Shown: positions 39,685 to 51,885 of the stretch, piece after piece
Numbering within the stretch: the first letter of the stretch is position 1
How the letters are laid out: each line of letters begins with the position of its first letter
DNA from: Opeltia flavorubescens
Lineage: Eukaryota > Ascomycota > Lecanoromycetes > Teloschistales > Teloschistaceae
Assembly (NCBI GenBank): GCA_000442125.1
Contig: KE546982.1
Span: 168,639 to 232,638, forward strand
DNA length: 64,000 nucleotides
Direction: 5' to 3'
The notes under the pieces: generated by a model
Told to the model about the DNA's origin: nothing
Databases searched by the model: none
Seen by the model: only the letters and a program-made list of their open reading frames with translations
Translations under genes and position numbers: made by a program

Positions 39685-42099
39685 ATTCTAATTACTTTTA
39701 AATTACGAGGAATTATCTAGTAAAATAGTAAAAAGAATTTAAAAAGAAAAACCTCGTATATAAATTTTAAAATAGCTAGAAATTTTATAAAAGAACCGAA
39801 TTATAAAATTTAATTATAGTAAATAAAATCTATTATTATAATTAGTAATAGTCTAGCTTATTATAATATTATAGAGCCGTTGTATAACTTCGACTAAAAT
39901 ATTATATCGCTATATTATACTAATAGGAAAGGGGGCTTATATAGTTAAAGGAATTCCCTCTAATATTTATAGCTCTCTAAATATTAATATATATATATTC
40001 TCTATATATAGCTCCGTATATACGATAGTAGAACGCCAGACTATTATCTATACTTCTATACAGTTTCCCTGCTATTATATCCTTTTTACATCTATATAAA
40101 AACCCGGGTAGAAATAATAAAAATAATCTAACGAACGAATTTTTATTAAATAAAAAAAATACTAGGGTAATAAATAATTAAATAAATAGAGCTTTTAATA
40201 TATTAATTTTATTAAAGGAAAAAATTAGAGTATAAATATTAAAAGCTCGATTTTATATCTAAAAACTAGAATTAAGAAATAAATTATTAAAAACTCGCTT
40301 ATAAATCGCTAAACTAAAAACTAATATAAATTATTAGAAATAGTATAATAATAATTATTACCGGTTTTTTTTAAATATTAGAAAAAAAGCTAATAGGCTA
40401 AAAATATCTAGTAGATAGTTATATATTAAATATAAAAATTTAATATAGTAGTTTACTAATTAGAAAAAATATATTAATATTTTATAAAAAGATTTTTCTA
40501 TTAAAAAAAAGATTTATTAAATAACTTTTAAATTTAATAATAAATTTTAAATTTAATAGCGCGATTATATTAAACTATTAATATTAAAAATAAATCGTTT
40601 ATTTAAAATAATTTTATTAAATATTATCAAAATATATTTAATAATCTAGCGATCTAGAATATATAAATAAAACTCTAGCTAGAATCTATAAAATAGCTAG
40701 AATTATAGTAAATATTTCTATTTAATTAATATATATTCTTAATTAGTATTTATAATAATAAAATAGTAATTTAAATTATTTAATAGATAGATTTATAAAA
40801 AAAATTTATTTATTAGTTAAAATAGATAAATAAATTAATAATAAAATATTATAAAATTTTAAAAAATAAAAAATCTATAAAAGTTTTTTAATATAATATA
40901 TTATACTAGAATAGTATCTATAAAAAATAGATACTATATTTAAATTAAATTATAAAATATTTAATAAAAATATTTAATACTTTAAATAAAATAGTTAAAA
41001 AAAAGTTTATAAAAAAAAAAGTTTAAATTATAATAAAAACGATAGCTAGAATTTAATTAAATATTAAAAGAAATATTAAAAAATAGCGTTTAAAATAAAA
41101 TATTAAACCTATAAAATTAAAAAGTATAAAACGGATAATCCTATATATTTTAAATTTATAGAAAAGTAGGAAAAATATAATAAAGGAAAAGAAATATAAA
41201 AAAAAAAATTTTAATATATACTACTACTATATTAGAAATATTTATAATTAAACGGTAATTATTTACTATAATCGTTTTATTATATATTAATACCTTTTGA
41301 AAATTTTAAATAGCTTATTATTTAGTTAATTCTAGTATAAAAAAAATTTTGTTTATTTAAAAATCGAATAATTTTAAAGTAAATTAAAATAGTAAATAGT
41401 AATTAAATTCTATTTTATAATTTTTATTTATTAGATATAAATTTAATAAATAATTATAAAATAAAAAGGTATTAAAAAAAGAATTATTTTATAATAAATA
41501 TATATAAATATTATACGATTTTAAATTATTTTTAATTAATAAAAGTAAATCCTTGTATTTACTAGCGAGATTAGAAATAAATTTATAAAAGTACTGCTAC
41601 TATTTATAAAACGGTATTAGACTAGGTCGATATTTATATTATAGAAAAATTATTAAATTAATAATATTAATAAAAGATAAAAAAAATAGTATATAAATTA
41701 TATACTTTTACTAATTAATATTTGATCTAAAGATTGAAATAGTTATTTTAAAAATAACGAGATACGGTTAAATATAAGCTAAAAATTTTTAAATTCCGCC
41801 GTTTTTATAAAATTTAGTAGAGTTTTTTTTAAAAAAGCTTATTAATAGTTTAAATATATATAACTAAATAAAATACTTTATAAATTTAAAGTTAAATATA
41901 TAATTAAAAATAGGTTTAATTTATAATATATTATTAAATAAATTAGCGGTAATTCGAGATTATCTTGCTAGTATATAAGTTAAAGGCTAGATAAAGCCTT
42001 TAAATAGTCTAGTTAAAATATTAATACTATTTATTAAAAAAATAAATAGTAGTTTATAATTATATATAAATTATAGAAGTTTTAATAAAATTATAATTA
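39685..42099 (+). pseudogene. Gypsy-2 gag/protease-side region (fossil)
   Basis: It lies between the 5' LTR and RT. It is Lys/Asn/Ile-rich in all frames because of RIP and has no readable gag or protease motif. The position alone supports the assignment. Confidence 0.45.
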
Positions 42100-43100
42100 A
42101 AATTAATATTTTTTACTTCTTTTATTAAAAACTTTAGATAGGTTTATATATATAAAGCAATTTATTAAAATCGATATTTATAATATCTATTATTATATTT
42201 TTAATTAAATAAAAAAATAAATAAAAAATTATATTTTAAATTCGTTATAAATAGTTAAAATACTAAATTATACTATTTAGCTTTTTAAATACTATTACTG
42301 TATTTTAATTATATATTAAATAGGTAATATAACTTTATTTAGATATTTTTTATAAAATTTATTTAAATAATATATTAATCTATTTTAAAAATAAAAAGGA
42401 ATATTAGAAATATATTTATATAGTGAATAAAACTTTACTAGAATATTATTTATATATAAAGCTATTAAAATTTCTTTTTAATTATATTAAAATTATATTT
42501 TTAAATTTTATAATAGGTTAGTAAAAAATTTATATAAAATTTTTAAAAATTAAAACTATAAGCGAATAACTAGGTTTAAAAAATATAAAAAATATTCTAA
42601 TATTTTCAGGATTCGTTAAATTTTATAAGTAATTTATAAAATACTTTTTATAAATAGCTACCCCTTTAATCAATCTAATATAAAATACAAAAAAAAAGTA
42701 AATTAGACCTAAATTTATTTAATTTAAAAAAGTATAAAAAGTTTTTAAAAAATTAAAAAAACTTTTTATTTTAGCCTCTATTTTATAATATTAAAATACG
42801 AATATTAAAATTTATATAGAAACGGATACGTTAAAGTATAAAATAGGGGGAATTTTTATTTAAAAATTAGAAGAGAGTTTATACTAATACTTAATAGTAT
42901 TTTTTAACTATAAATTTAAAAAAATAAAATTCTATTAAAATATATATAATAAAAAGCTTTGTATTATAGTACTAGATTTTAAAAATTAGCGGTATTATTT
43001 ATAAAAAAATAAAAAAATAATTTAAATAATTATATATTATAATAACTTTAGATATTCTATAATTATAAAAGAGCTTATTATAAAATAAATAAAATAAATA
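42100..43100 (+). pseudogene. Gypsy-2 reverse transcriptase and RNase H (fossil)
   Basis: The plus strand keeps the K-I-D-I-Y-N-I-like block near 42,165-42,190 and the stretch around the catalytic box near 42,340-42,380. A long thumb/RNase H junction around 42,600-42,700 (F-x-x-F-I-K...I-A-T-P-L-I-N-L) is the most legible piece and is typical of Ty3/gypsy. An E-T-D-A-type region follows near 42,800-42,850. Confidence 0.82.
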
Positions 43101-43599
43101 AAAAAACTAGCTATATTTCTTTTTTATATAAAATACTAAAAAAGTTCGTTAAATCTAGCTAATATATTATTTAAAAGGCCTAATATTATAAAATTTAATA
43201 ATAGCGAGGATAATACTAATAACTTCCTACTTATTTTATAAAATAAACTTTATAATAGAAACTACTAGCTTAAAATTTAGGATTAAAATAAAATATCTAT
43301 AATAATAAAATTTATAATAGTTTTAGCGGTATAATTAAATAGTATAACTATTATAAATACCCTCGCTATTTATAAGAATAAAAAGAATTTAAAAGAATTT
43401 ATAGATTTTTAAATTCTATAAACTCCAGGTTTTTAATTTAATAGATTACTAAATTAAAGAAATCTTTTTAAAATATATAATTATCTATAATAAAGTAGTT
43501 TTCTAAACTTTTATAAAAGGATGCCTTTATTATAAAAAAGGAATAGTATTAAAAATTTACTATTAATTAAAAAGAATTTTTAAAATAAAAGGTTAAAAA

Positions 43600-44420
43600 G
43601 GATAAATTACTTTAAAAAGACCTAGTAATTTATATACCTAATAATCTAGCGATAAAAGAAAAAACTTTTTTTATAAATTATAATAATTTTAAAGCGAGGT
43701 ATTTTATAAAATAAAAAATAGAGAATTTAGTTTATAAAAAATATTATTAATTAAATATAATTAAAAAAAGAAAAAATTATTATAATATAAGATTTTTATT
43801 TTTAAAAAGTATAAATTTATTATTTTAGGCTTTATAATTTATTAATACTAATTCTACTAAAAGATTTAAAGTTATTCTATATATTAATAATAGATTTTAT
43901 TATTAATTTAATATCTATAACTAACTTTTATATAAAAAGGACCTATAAATTAATTCTAATATTAATAATTAATTTAATTATATATTTAATTTATATTTCT
44001 ATTATAAAAGATATTTATAAAAAAAAGTATATAAAACAATTATAATATAAATTTATAAAGTATTATAAAATTATATAGAAAAATATCAATAATAAAAATT
44101 TACTTTTAATAAATAAATTTTAGAATATTTTTTATTATTATTTAAATATTAAAAGAAAATTTAATATTAAATTTTACTTTTAAATTTATAGTTAAATAGG
44201 GCGTTAATTTTAAACTTTAAAATATTATTTATAAATTTATTATAATAATAAATAGGATAATTAATTAGAAATATTATCTTTAATAAAGTTTATCTATAAT
44301 AATTATATATATACAAGTTATAGCAAACCGCTAAATAAATTATTTAAAGGATATATTATTATTTTAAAAAAAATATAGCTTTTAAAAAAAAGGCGCCTTT
44401 AATATTTAAAAGAGTAAATT
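43600..44420 (+). pseudogene. Gypsy-2 integrase (fossil)
   Basis: The start resembles the V-P-x-D-L...I-x-x-x-H-D segment of the zinc-binding domain (about 43,635-43,720). The end is clearer: around 44,170-44,330 the plus strand follows the H-P-Q-T-D-x-Q-T-E...Y-N-N...A-Y-N-N-S pattern typical of gypsy integrases. Confidence 0.78.
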
Positions 44421-44559
44421 AGTTAAAAAATTTAAAGGAATATTTAATTAAATTTAAAAGAAAAATTTTAAAAAAATAGATAAAATATTATAATACTTAT
44501 TATAAAACTGCGAACTTTAAAAAAAATAATAAAATATTATTATAAAATATTTATATTTA

Positions 44560-44960
44560 TATTTTAAAATTTAAAAAAAGCTGGATTATAAATAATTAGA
44601 GCCTTTTAAAGTTTTATAAAAAGTTAATAAATAAATTTATTTTTTTGAACTATTTAAATAATATAAAAGAATTTATTTTATATTCTATATTAGCTTAATC
44701 GAATTATAATATTTTTATAGTAAAGATTTTAAGCCTCAACTTATTCTTATAAAAAATAAAAAAGAATAAAAAATAAAATAAATATTTAATAAGTATATAA
44801 TTAAAAATAAACTTTAATATTTAATTTATTAAGTTAATATTATATTTTTTAAAATTTTTTAGAAGTTAATTAATAACTTAATTAATATAAAAAAATCTTA
44901 TAAAAATTTTAAGTAGGTAAAATTAAAAGTAGATAGGCTAAAAAGAATAAAGGCTGGAAT
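44560..44960 (+). pseudogene. Gypsy-2 chromodomain-like end of pol (fossil)
   Basis: A stretch of K-S-W-I-I, L-L-K-F-Y-K-K and L-x-Y-L-N-N-I-K type corresponds to the K-L-x-x-x-x-x-G-P-F/Y...I-H-P-V-F-H module, followed by a chromodomain-length segment. It is suggestive rather than proven. Confidence 0.5.
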
Positions 44961-46870
44961 AAAAAGTATATTTAAAGGTAAAAAAAAAGGTAAATTATAT
45001 AAAACCTAGTAATTATTTAGAAAATTATTATTAGAGATTTATAGATAAATTAAAGAGTTTATTTTACTATACTAATCTAAATAATTAATATTTCTATAAA
45101 CTAGTCTATAATATATTTATATTTTTAAGCGAGTATATTAATTATTATATATAAAAATAAATTATTAATAAAAGTTTTTAAATAAATAGTTAAAGATATA
45201 ATTATTAATATATTTTTTTTAACGATTTATTAAATATTATCTATAATATTTTATAGCGAAATAAAAGGTTTTATTCTTATAAAAATAAAAAATTTAATTA
45301 TACTTATCGCTATTAAAATAATAATATTAATAAGTTTATATTTTATAACGAGCTTTATTTTAAATTCCTAGAAATATTATTATTAAAAAGTAAAGGTAAT
45401 TTTAAAATTTACTTCTAGATAAAAATACCGGTAAAAGAATTTAAATATATATTACTTTTTTAAAGGATAAATATCCTATTAATATTAATTATTAATAGAA
45501 ATATAATAATTATTTTTAGTAGTCTATTTTATATATATATAATAAATATTTATAGAATCTATTATAGGATATTTAATATATTATATATATTAAATTCGAT
45601 TTTTCCTAATTAAAAGAAATTATATTAGTATTTAATTTTAAAAAATTTAGAAATTAAAATAATTATTTAAAAATATTATTCAAATTATAAATAATAGAAT
45701 TATAATTTAAGTATTTAAAAAATTTATTTTCTATATACTTTTAAACTACGGCCTCTTTTTATAATCTTTTATAGGTAAAAAAGTTATAGTAAAAGTTATA
45801 TAAGAAGTTTAAAAAAATTAGATTTAAATTTATTTACCTATTAGATTAGCTAGAATTTGTAAAATTAAACGAAAATTCTAAGGAAATAAAAGGAATTTAT
45901 AATTTTAATTCTATAATTTAGTAAATAAATTATAATAATATCTAAAAGTTATATTTTTATAATAAACTATAATTTTAAGGTTAAAATAAAAAGAAAAGCT
46001 ATAAAAAATTTATAGTTTAGTAAAAAATAAAAATTAAAAAAAATATATAATTATCTAAATATTTTAAAAAGTATTTACTAGAAAAATATTATAAAAATAA
46101 AAAAAAAATTAATAAATAGTAATTAAATAGAAAAATTATTATTTATTTTTTTATTATATTTATAACTTATTAAAAAATAAAAGTTTAAAAAAGTATTTAA
46201 TCTATTTTATATCTATTATTATATATTTTTTAAAAGTAAATTAAAGCTAAAAATCGAGTTTTAAATAATTTTATAAAATAAAAAATAGTTTAATACTACC
46301 GAAGTAAATTTAAAATATTTTATTATTATATAATAAATAAAATAATTTTTTAAAAAAAGGAATTATATAATAAAAGTACTATTTATTTATAAATTTAATA
46401 TTTAAAAATAACTTAATATAGCTAATAGCTAAAATTACTAAAATTTTCTTTCAAAAAAGTTTTAAAAAAGTTTTATATTATTTTAAATTCTTTTATAATA
46501 AATAAAAAAATATAATTTTAGTATATTTATCTATAAGTTTAATTTTTTAAACTTTATAGAATAACGTTAAATAGATATTATAAATAAATAGTTTATAGTT
46601 TATAAATATCTAAATAGTATTAAAATAATTAATTTAATTTATTTAAATTTATTAAATAAAATAAAAGGATAATTACGCTTTTAATTAAATTATAAAATAT
46701 TTAAATTTAATAACTATATATAAAGTCTATTTATTTATAATTTAAAATATTAGCTTTTATAAATTCTAATATAGTAATATACTAGCTAGTAAAAGGTAAA
46801 AGTATATTATATAAATTTATTACTTATTAATAGGATTTAAAGGATTAAATCTAGTTAAAAAGGATATAAT
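44961..46870 (+). other. Gypsy-2 3' internal region, unrecognised
   Basis: About 1.9 kb between the chromodomain-like end of pol and the 3' LTR. No domain or repeat was recognised and it is very AT-rich. Confidence 0.4.
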
Positions 46871-46920
46871 TATACAGCCGGAAGCCTAGCGGGTATAAAG
46901 TTTATAATAGATAAGGCTAT

Positions 46921-47081
46921 TATAATAAATAAAGAATGCACAGTGCATAAAATCTAGTGGTGAATAGGTTAATTGCTAAATCTCTATAGAATCGCTGTAA
47001 AAAGTGTGAGAATGCCAAGCGCACTAGGCCTAATCCGGTAGTCATACCGAGGCTCACGTTCTCAATAGTAGAATCGTGACA
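46921..47081 (-). repeat. Element K LTR, third (outer) copy
   Basis: 161 bp, about 90% identical to the other two K LTRs. Its left edge is the element's outer boundary beside the GCTAT duplication, and only there does it show strong AT conversion. Confidence 0.88.
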
Positions 47082-47093
47082 ATTGCTACCATT
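47082..47093 (-). other. 12-bp primer-binding-site-like spacer between two K LTRs
   Basis: Minus strand AATGGTAGCAAT. The same sequence (one transition apart) follows the 5' LTR at 48,850-48,861. TGG two bases after an LTR end is the usual start of a tRNA primer-binding site. Here it is the only sequence separating the two LTRs. Confidence 0.7.
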
Positions 47094-47254
47094 TGTAACG
47101 AATAAAGAATGTACAGTATATGAAATCTGGTGGTGAATAGGTTAATTGCTAAATCTCTATAGAATCGCTGTAAAAAGTGTAAGAATGCCAAGCGCACTAG
47201 GCCTAATCCGGTAGTTATACCGAGGCTCACGTTCTTAACAGCAGAATCGTGACA
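47094..47254 (-). repeat. Element K 3' LTR
   Basis: 161 bp with ends TGTCACG and CGTTACA on the minus strand. It adjoins the internal region. Confidence 0.88.
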
Positions 47255-47712
47255 GATGCCCACAAAAAATATAAAAAGCAGCGCCCTCGCTGCCAGTGGC
47301 GCCGGCGAGGTGCTATAGAGATAGCAGACGCTTAGTGCATATAATTTGTATACATTCCATGTCCTAGATCTCGTATAACCCGTAGTAGTGCCTCTAGCAG
47401 GTGCTCTAACGAAGATTTGCCTGTTCTCCATGCATTGCTCTCTTCTAGTGTATAGCTAGTATATATAGCATGTGTGCCAAATATACTGTGTGTGCCATGT
47501 ATACTAAATATGCCAAATCTGCTGTATGGTGCAGGGGGGTGCTGCGGCGAAAAAGGGGTGTATAATAGCGAAATGGGGGGTATAGCAAATGTGCACTTCG
47601 CAAAGCTGGCACGAATTTGGCTGGATTTTAGTATATTAAATTAAGCTTGTTTTAAACCGTTTAAACGCTTAAATCTAATTGGTTTATATAAAAGTAAACA
47701 TTTGGCGCTAGT
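47255..47712 (-). other. Element K 3' internal region, with a chance or relic ORF
   Basis: Minus-strand 3' part of the internal sequence. It includes a GC-rich patch at 47,280-47,312 (GCAGCGCCCTCGCTGCC and GGCGCCGGCG). An open frame of 125 codons runs from 47,431 into the LTR (to 47,054); its start region is Arg/Thr-rich and the rest hydrophobic. Overlap with the LTR argues that it is not a conserved gene. The last 60 or so bases before the LTR match the same position in the 54,529-57,944 relative. Confidence 0.5.
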
Positions 47713-48465
47713 CTATATAGAGCTAAATTTTTTGAAGAGCTGGTCAATCGTTATATATGGCTTCTGGCGCCTATAAGGTGGTATGTATAGTGGTGCGTAT
47801 GGGTTCAGAGGAGATTTCTCGTGGATTTTGGTGCATTTAGTAGGTGTAGATGGTGAGATTTCTCGTGTATAAGTTGGTAGAGAATGTGAAGGTGTTGGTG
47901 GGGGTGCTGGAGTGTTTGCGGTATAGGTAGGAGGAGAATTCTCAGTATTTATAGTGGTTTTTTCTGGAGATTTCGCATGGATTCTGGGGGAGGACGGCAC
48001 CATTGCTTGCTGCAGGGTAGGAGATACTGGTGGAAAGCTCCCAGGTGGCTTTTGTATATAGCACTGTGAAATGTGCTTGTGTAGTAAGGTATTTGAAGAG
48101 AATCTCTCTAGGTACCGGCGGTATTTATAGTGAAAACAGTGCCTAAATGCCGCCTGTATTTGGTTGATTTCTGTAAAAGCCTTTTGCTTAGCTTTCTGCG
48201 TTATAGCTACCCATCGTTCTTTACGTTCTTGTTCTTCTTCTACTATTTTGGCTGCTGAAATCTTGAGAACGGTAGGGTATTTGGGTGAGTAGCGTTGGTG
48301 AATTTCCTAGGGATCGTTCCCCCTATTCCAACCACTTATTTTAATATCGCATATATTATATTCGATAGAATCTCGTTCCTGGTAGTAGCTATCGCTATAG
48401 AAACCGGCCGAGATTATATCATCTACTGTAGGTAATTGGTGAGGCTAGTGGTGGAAGCTAGACCT
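47713..48465 (-). pseudogene. BIR-domain protein gene carried by element K, broken
   Basis: Minus-strand frame ending at 47,713. Its first ~68 codons (48,465 to 48,262) follow the BIR pattern: R-S-S-F-H-H, then about 10 residues to D-D-I-I-S-A-G-F-Y, then S-G-W, N-D-P, and H-Q-R-Y-S-P. The A-G-F-Y, G-W and D-P...H-x5-P signature is specific to BIR folds, which bind zinc. A basic, probably helical stretch (E-E-E-Q-E-R-K-E-R-W) follows. Next is a zinc-finger-like segment (about 48,060-48,140) with F-S-S-N-T-L-L-H-K-H and a nearby Cys, then about 70 Pro/Thr/Ser-rich residues, ending P-Y-I-T-I-D-Q-L-F-K-K-F. The last 96 codons from an internal Met (48,003) are open. Fungal BIR proteins include Bir1/survivin, a chromosomal passenger protein; whether this is captured host cargo or an element protein cannot be decided here. 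It is broken in about two places. Confidence 0.68.
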
Positions 48466-48849
48466 AATAATTTCGCGTAGAAAATTTGATGTTATAGCGA
48501 AGAGAAATCTCGTTATTCTAGGCGGTGAAAATGGGAGAGGTCTCGTAGGTAATTTGGTAGGTAGGTGCTTTGGTAGGAAATCTACCGGAGAAGAATGCTG
48601 GTAAGCAGCTGGTGTTTCTCAATGAAACAGGCGTGTTTTGGCGGAGATGCTGCACGGTAGCTAGATACTTCTCAGCGAAACAGGTGTGGATTTCGTGAGA
48701 TAGGTACTGGAGATGGATGCTAGTAAATAGCTGGTAGTTCTTATGGAACAAATAGGTACTATACGGTGACTGGTGCCGCCTAAGCTGCTAGGTATTATAA
48801 GGTAGCTGGGGTGCCTATATATAACGATATAGGCAGGATCTACGTATTA
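48466..48849 (-). other. Element K 5' internal leader and upstream part
   Basis: Between the 5' LTR/primer site and the BIR frame on the minus strand. The first ~60 bp (48,790-48,849) match the leader of the 54,529-57,944 relative. A 77-codon open frame at 48,518-48,751 resembles no family I know. The sequence repeats GGTAG, CTGGTA and TTCTCA-like words, for example around 48,600-48,740 (AATGAAACAGGCGTG / CGAAACAGGTGTGG), suggesting a degenerate local duplication. Confidence 0.5.
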
Positions 48850-48861
48850 ATTGCTACTATT

Positions 48862-49022
48862 TGTAACGAATGAAGAATATATAGTGCATAAAATCTGGTG
48901 GTGAATAGGTTAATTGCTAAATCTCTATAGAATCGCTGTGAAAAGTGTAAGAATGCCAAGCGCACTAGGCCTAATCCGGTAGTCATGCCGAGGCTCACGT
49001 TTTCAATAGCAGAATCGTGACA
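48862..49022 (-). repeat. Element K 5' LTR
   Basis: 161 bp. On the minus strand it begins TGTCACGATTC at the right-hand insertion boundary, directly beside the GCTAT duplication. Confidence 0.88.
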
Positions 49023-49195
49023 GCTATACTTAATACAGGTAGCGTCTATATTTAATAAAAACCCTTTAGGTTTTAAACTATTAACCTTTTAGTAATTAGT
49101 TCTACTATTATTTAGATAAATATCTTCTATATTCTATTATGCAGCTCCGTTGACCCGAGGTTCGCAGGTTGTTTATCTAGCGACCTTATACTACT

Positions 49196-51885
49196 AATAT
49201 AAATATCTATTTAACGTTCCGCGTTTTTATTAAAATATATAATTATTTTAAAATAATTAAAAAAGCTTTTAAAGTATTATACTATTCCGCGAAAACTACT
49301 ATAGTAAAAGCCTACTAGATAGCGATTTAAAAATTTAAAAAGTATTATTTATATATAAAAATACAAGCGGATTAATATATAATTTAAAGAATATTTTAAA
49401 TTTAATAATAAAATTAAATTTATATTTTAATTAAAATACTAATAAAATAATTAAACTCGGCTAATAAAATTTTGTAAATTATTATTAGAAAAAGTTTTTA
49501 GAAAATTTTAATAAAAATTACAATAATTTTTCTAATATTTTAATACGAGATAATCAACCTATAATTATTTAATAGATAATATATATAAATAATATTTCTA
49601 TACTCTACCAACTTTATACAGCTATTTATATTAGTATTAATTAGTAATTTTTAACTATATATATATATTTAAGAGAATTATATAAATATAAAGCGATATT
49701 TTAATATAAATATTATTAAATATACGCTAGATTAATAATTTTAAAAAAATAATACCTTTTATTTTTTTAGATTAGTTTAAATAGTAAAAAATATTTTATT
49801 TTATTTAATATCCTCCGTTAAAATCAAACGGGTATTTAATTTTATAAAAAAAATCTATTAATAAAATCTGGTTTATTCAAATCTATTATATATAAATAAA
49901 CTATAATAATTGAATATAATAATCGTATTATAGATTTAGAATTAGAAAAACTAATTAGTAAATTATAAAACCTATTTTATTAATAAAAAAAAATAGATAA
50001 ATTATATAAAGATTCTTTTTATAATTTTAAACTATAAACTATAATTACTGAAGTACATTAGTTAATAGATAATAGTAATTTATTTTTTTATCTCCCTTTT
50101 AAAAGTTTAATAAAGAAATAATATAATATTATTCTTTAAACTTCGAGATATAAGTTTTATATCTTTTTTCTTTTTATTTTATTTCTTTTTCTTTAATTAA
50201 AATAGCTATTTAATCCGTTTTATTAAATATAAAATAAATATTATATCTTTTTATTATATTATAACTCGCTTAGTATAAATAACTACTAGATTTATAAATA
50301 TTTATTTTTAGCTCTATATTACTAGTAATATATATAGATAATATACTTATATTTAAATACTAGTTCTATATAAGTTTTAGTACTTTCCTAAAACGCTAGT
50401 AAAACCAAAATTTAAATTTTAATTACTATTTTTTCTTTAAAAGATTATATATCTAGTATAAACCCCCGAATAAAATAACTAAATAATATCTTAAATATTA
50501 AAATCTCTATAGATTTCTAATATTAATAAATCTCTTTTAAAACTATATATTTTAATTTAACTCAGCGTTTTATTTAATAAAATTCTAGTACTTTATACTT
50601 TAATATATTATTTTTTTATATTTTTTTTATATTTAATAGTTTAAAATCTTTATAAAAAGAATTTAAAAATTAAATTATTAAAGCGTTATTAGCGTATAAA
50701 ACTTATAAAATATTTAGATATTATTTATTACCTCCTATAATAAGCGCCATCGTTAGCTATATAAATTATAGTTATAGAAGTAACTAAATTAAAAAAAAAG
50801 TAATAAATTATAAATTTTATATATAATTTTATAGATTATTTAAACCGTTTTAAAATTTAATTTTAGCGGTATCGATTTAAATTAAACTAGTAATTCGTTT
50901 AATAAATATAGCCTTTAATAATACTATTATTCTATTATTCTTTTATTTTAAAAAAATATAGCTTTAAAATTTAAAAATTTATATACAATTCTATAATTAA
51001 TATACTTTTATTTATAAAATAACTAGTAATATTATAACTATATAGACTTTTATATATAAATTATAGTCAATTATTAAACCGAATTCTATATTATTATTAG
51101 TTTTAAAACTACGGATCGATAGAAGAACTTTATAAAGCCGCGTTTATTAAAAAAATTAACTCGATTTTAAATTAAAAAGAATAGAATTATTTAAAAAAAA
51201 TATAATAATATATTTAAATAATAGTATTACCTATTATACTAAATAGGTTTTTAGTTATTATCTATAAAAGTATACTATTATAAAATACAGCAATATAAAA
51301 CTATAATATAGGCGCGGCTTTTATACTATAACTAATAGTAGTTTAAACTATTAATTCCCTTTAAATAATATTTTTTAATCCTTTTATTAATTATATAAAA
51401 ATAGTAATTAAAGTTTTAAATAACCTCGTAAATTAGATTTGAAAATTTTTTTATTATTAATAAATAAACTAAATAAAAGCTATAAAATTACTAGATTAAA
51501 TAGCTCTAATCTTTTATAAATTTAAGTAACTAGAATTATAATTTCAATTATAGAGCGTATTATATATTACGCGAATATCTATAAAACCGCTTTAAAAAAT
51601 ATAGAATCAGATTTTATTTAATAAAAGAATAAGATAAATATATTAAATATTTTAAATAAATTAGACTAGATTAAATTTTTAGTTTATCTATTTATTAACG
51701 ACTATTTAAATATTAAAAAGCGAGATAATATTAGCAGCCAAGTTCTAATAATCTATATATTATATTATCTTGCCGAAGCTACCGTATCTAGAATATAAGC
51801 GTGAAAATAATATAATAAAAGCTTTAATAATTATATTCTTTTAGCTAATATATTTAATATATATAACTTATATAAAGCTAAAATA
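49196..51885. other. Unassigned RIP-degraded sequence
   Basis: Continuation of the host sequence interrupted by Gypsy-2, up to the E-family LTR at 51,886. The plus strand has a few coding-like runs (around 49,250-49,340 and 51,690-51,790), but no motif could be named. No paired repeat was found. Confidence 0.4.

Larger units (their letters stand above)
46921..49022 (-). mobile_element. Element K: small LTR-flanked element with BIR-domain cargo, mostly RIP-free
   Basis: A 2,102-bp insertion with visibly higher GC than everything around it. On the minus strand it reads LTR (48,862-49,022), primer-site-like AATAGTAGCAAT (48,850-48,861), internal 1.6 kb, LTR (47,094-47,254), a 12-bp copy of the primer-site sequence (47,082-47,093), and a third LTR (46,921-47,081). 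LTR ends are TGTCACG...CGTTACA, a proper TG...CA pair. It encodes no polymerase, so it must have moved with help from another element. A longer relative with the same ends lies at 54,529-57,944. The differences between LTR copies are all transitions. It is the youngest insertion in the window; its reading frame is broken in about two places. Confidence 0.85.
39472..49190 (+). mobile_element. Gypsy-2: Ty3/gypsy LTR retrotransposon fossil, 3' LTR interrupted by element K
   Basis: LTRs at 39,472-39,684 and 46,871-49,190 (213 bp once the insertion is discounted) are flanked by CTATT (39,467-39,471) and CTACT (49,191-49,195), a 5-bp duplication differing by one C/T transition. Without element K the fossil is about 7.6 kb. 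The plus strand has gag-side sequence (39,685-about 41,900), RT (about 42,100-42,480), RNase H (42,590-43,100), integrase (about 43,600-44,420) and a chromodomain-like end (44,560-44,960). About 1.9 kb of unrecognised sequence precedes the 3' LTR. It is broken throughout by RIP. Confidence 0.88.
46871..49190 (+). repeat. Gypsy-2 3' LTR, split by element K
   Basis: The left part is 46,871-46,920 and the right part 49,028-49,190. GCTAT at 46,916-46,920 is repeated at 49,023-49,027 as the target duplication of the insertion. Without the insertion the LTR is 213 bp, the same as its partner. Confidence 0.88.

Noticed and set aside
47054-47431. 125-codon minus-strand open frame
   Set aside because: It runs from the K internal region across a whole K LTR; a real gene ending in an LTR is unlikely and no domain is recognisable.
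48518-48751. 77-codon minus-strand open frame
   Set aside because: It overlaps the leader upstream of the BIR frame in another reading frame, with no recognisable domain. It could be chance in GC-richer DNA.
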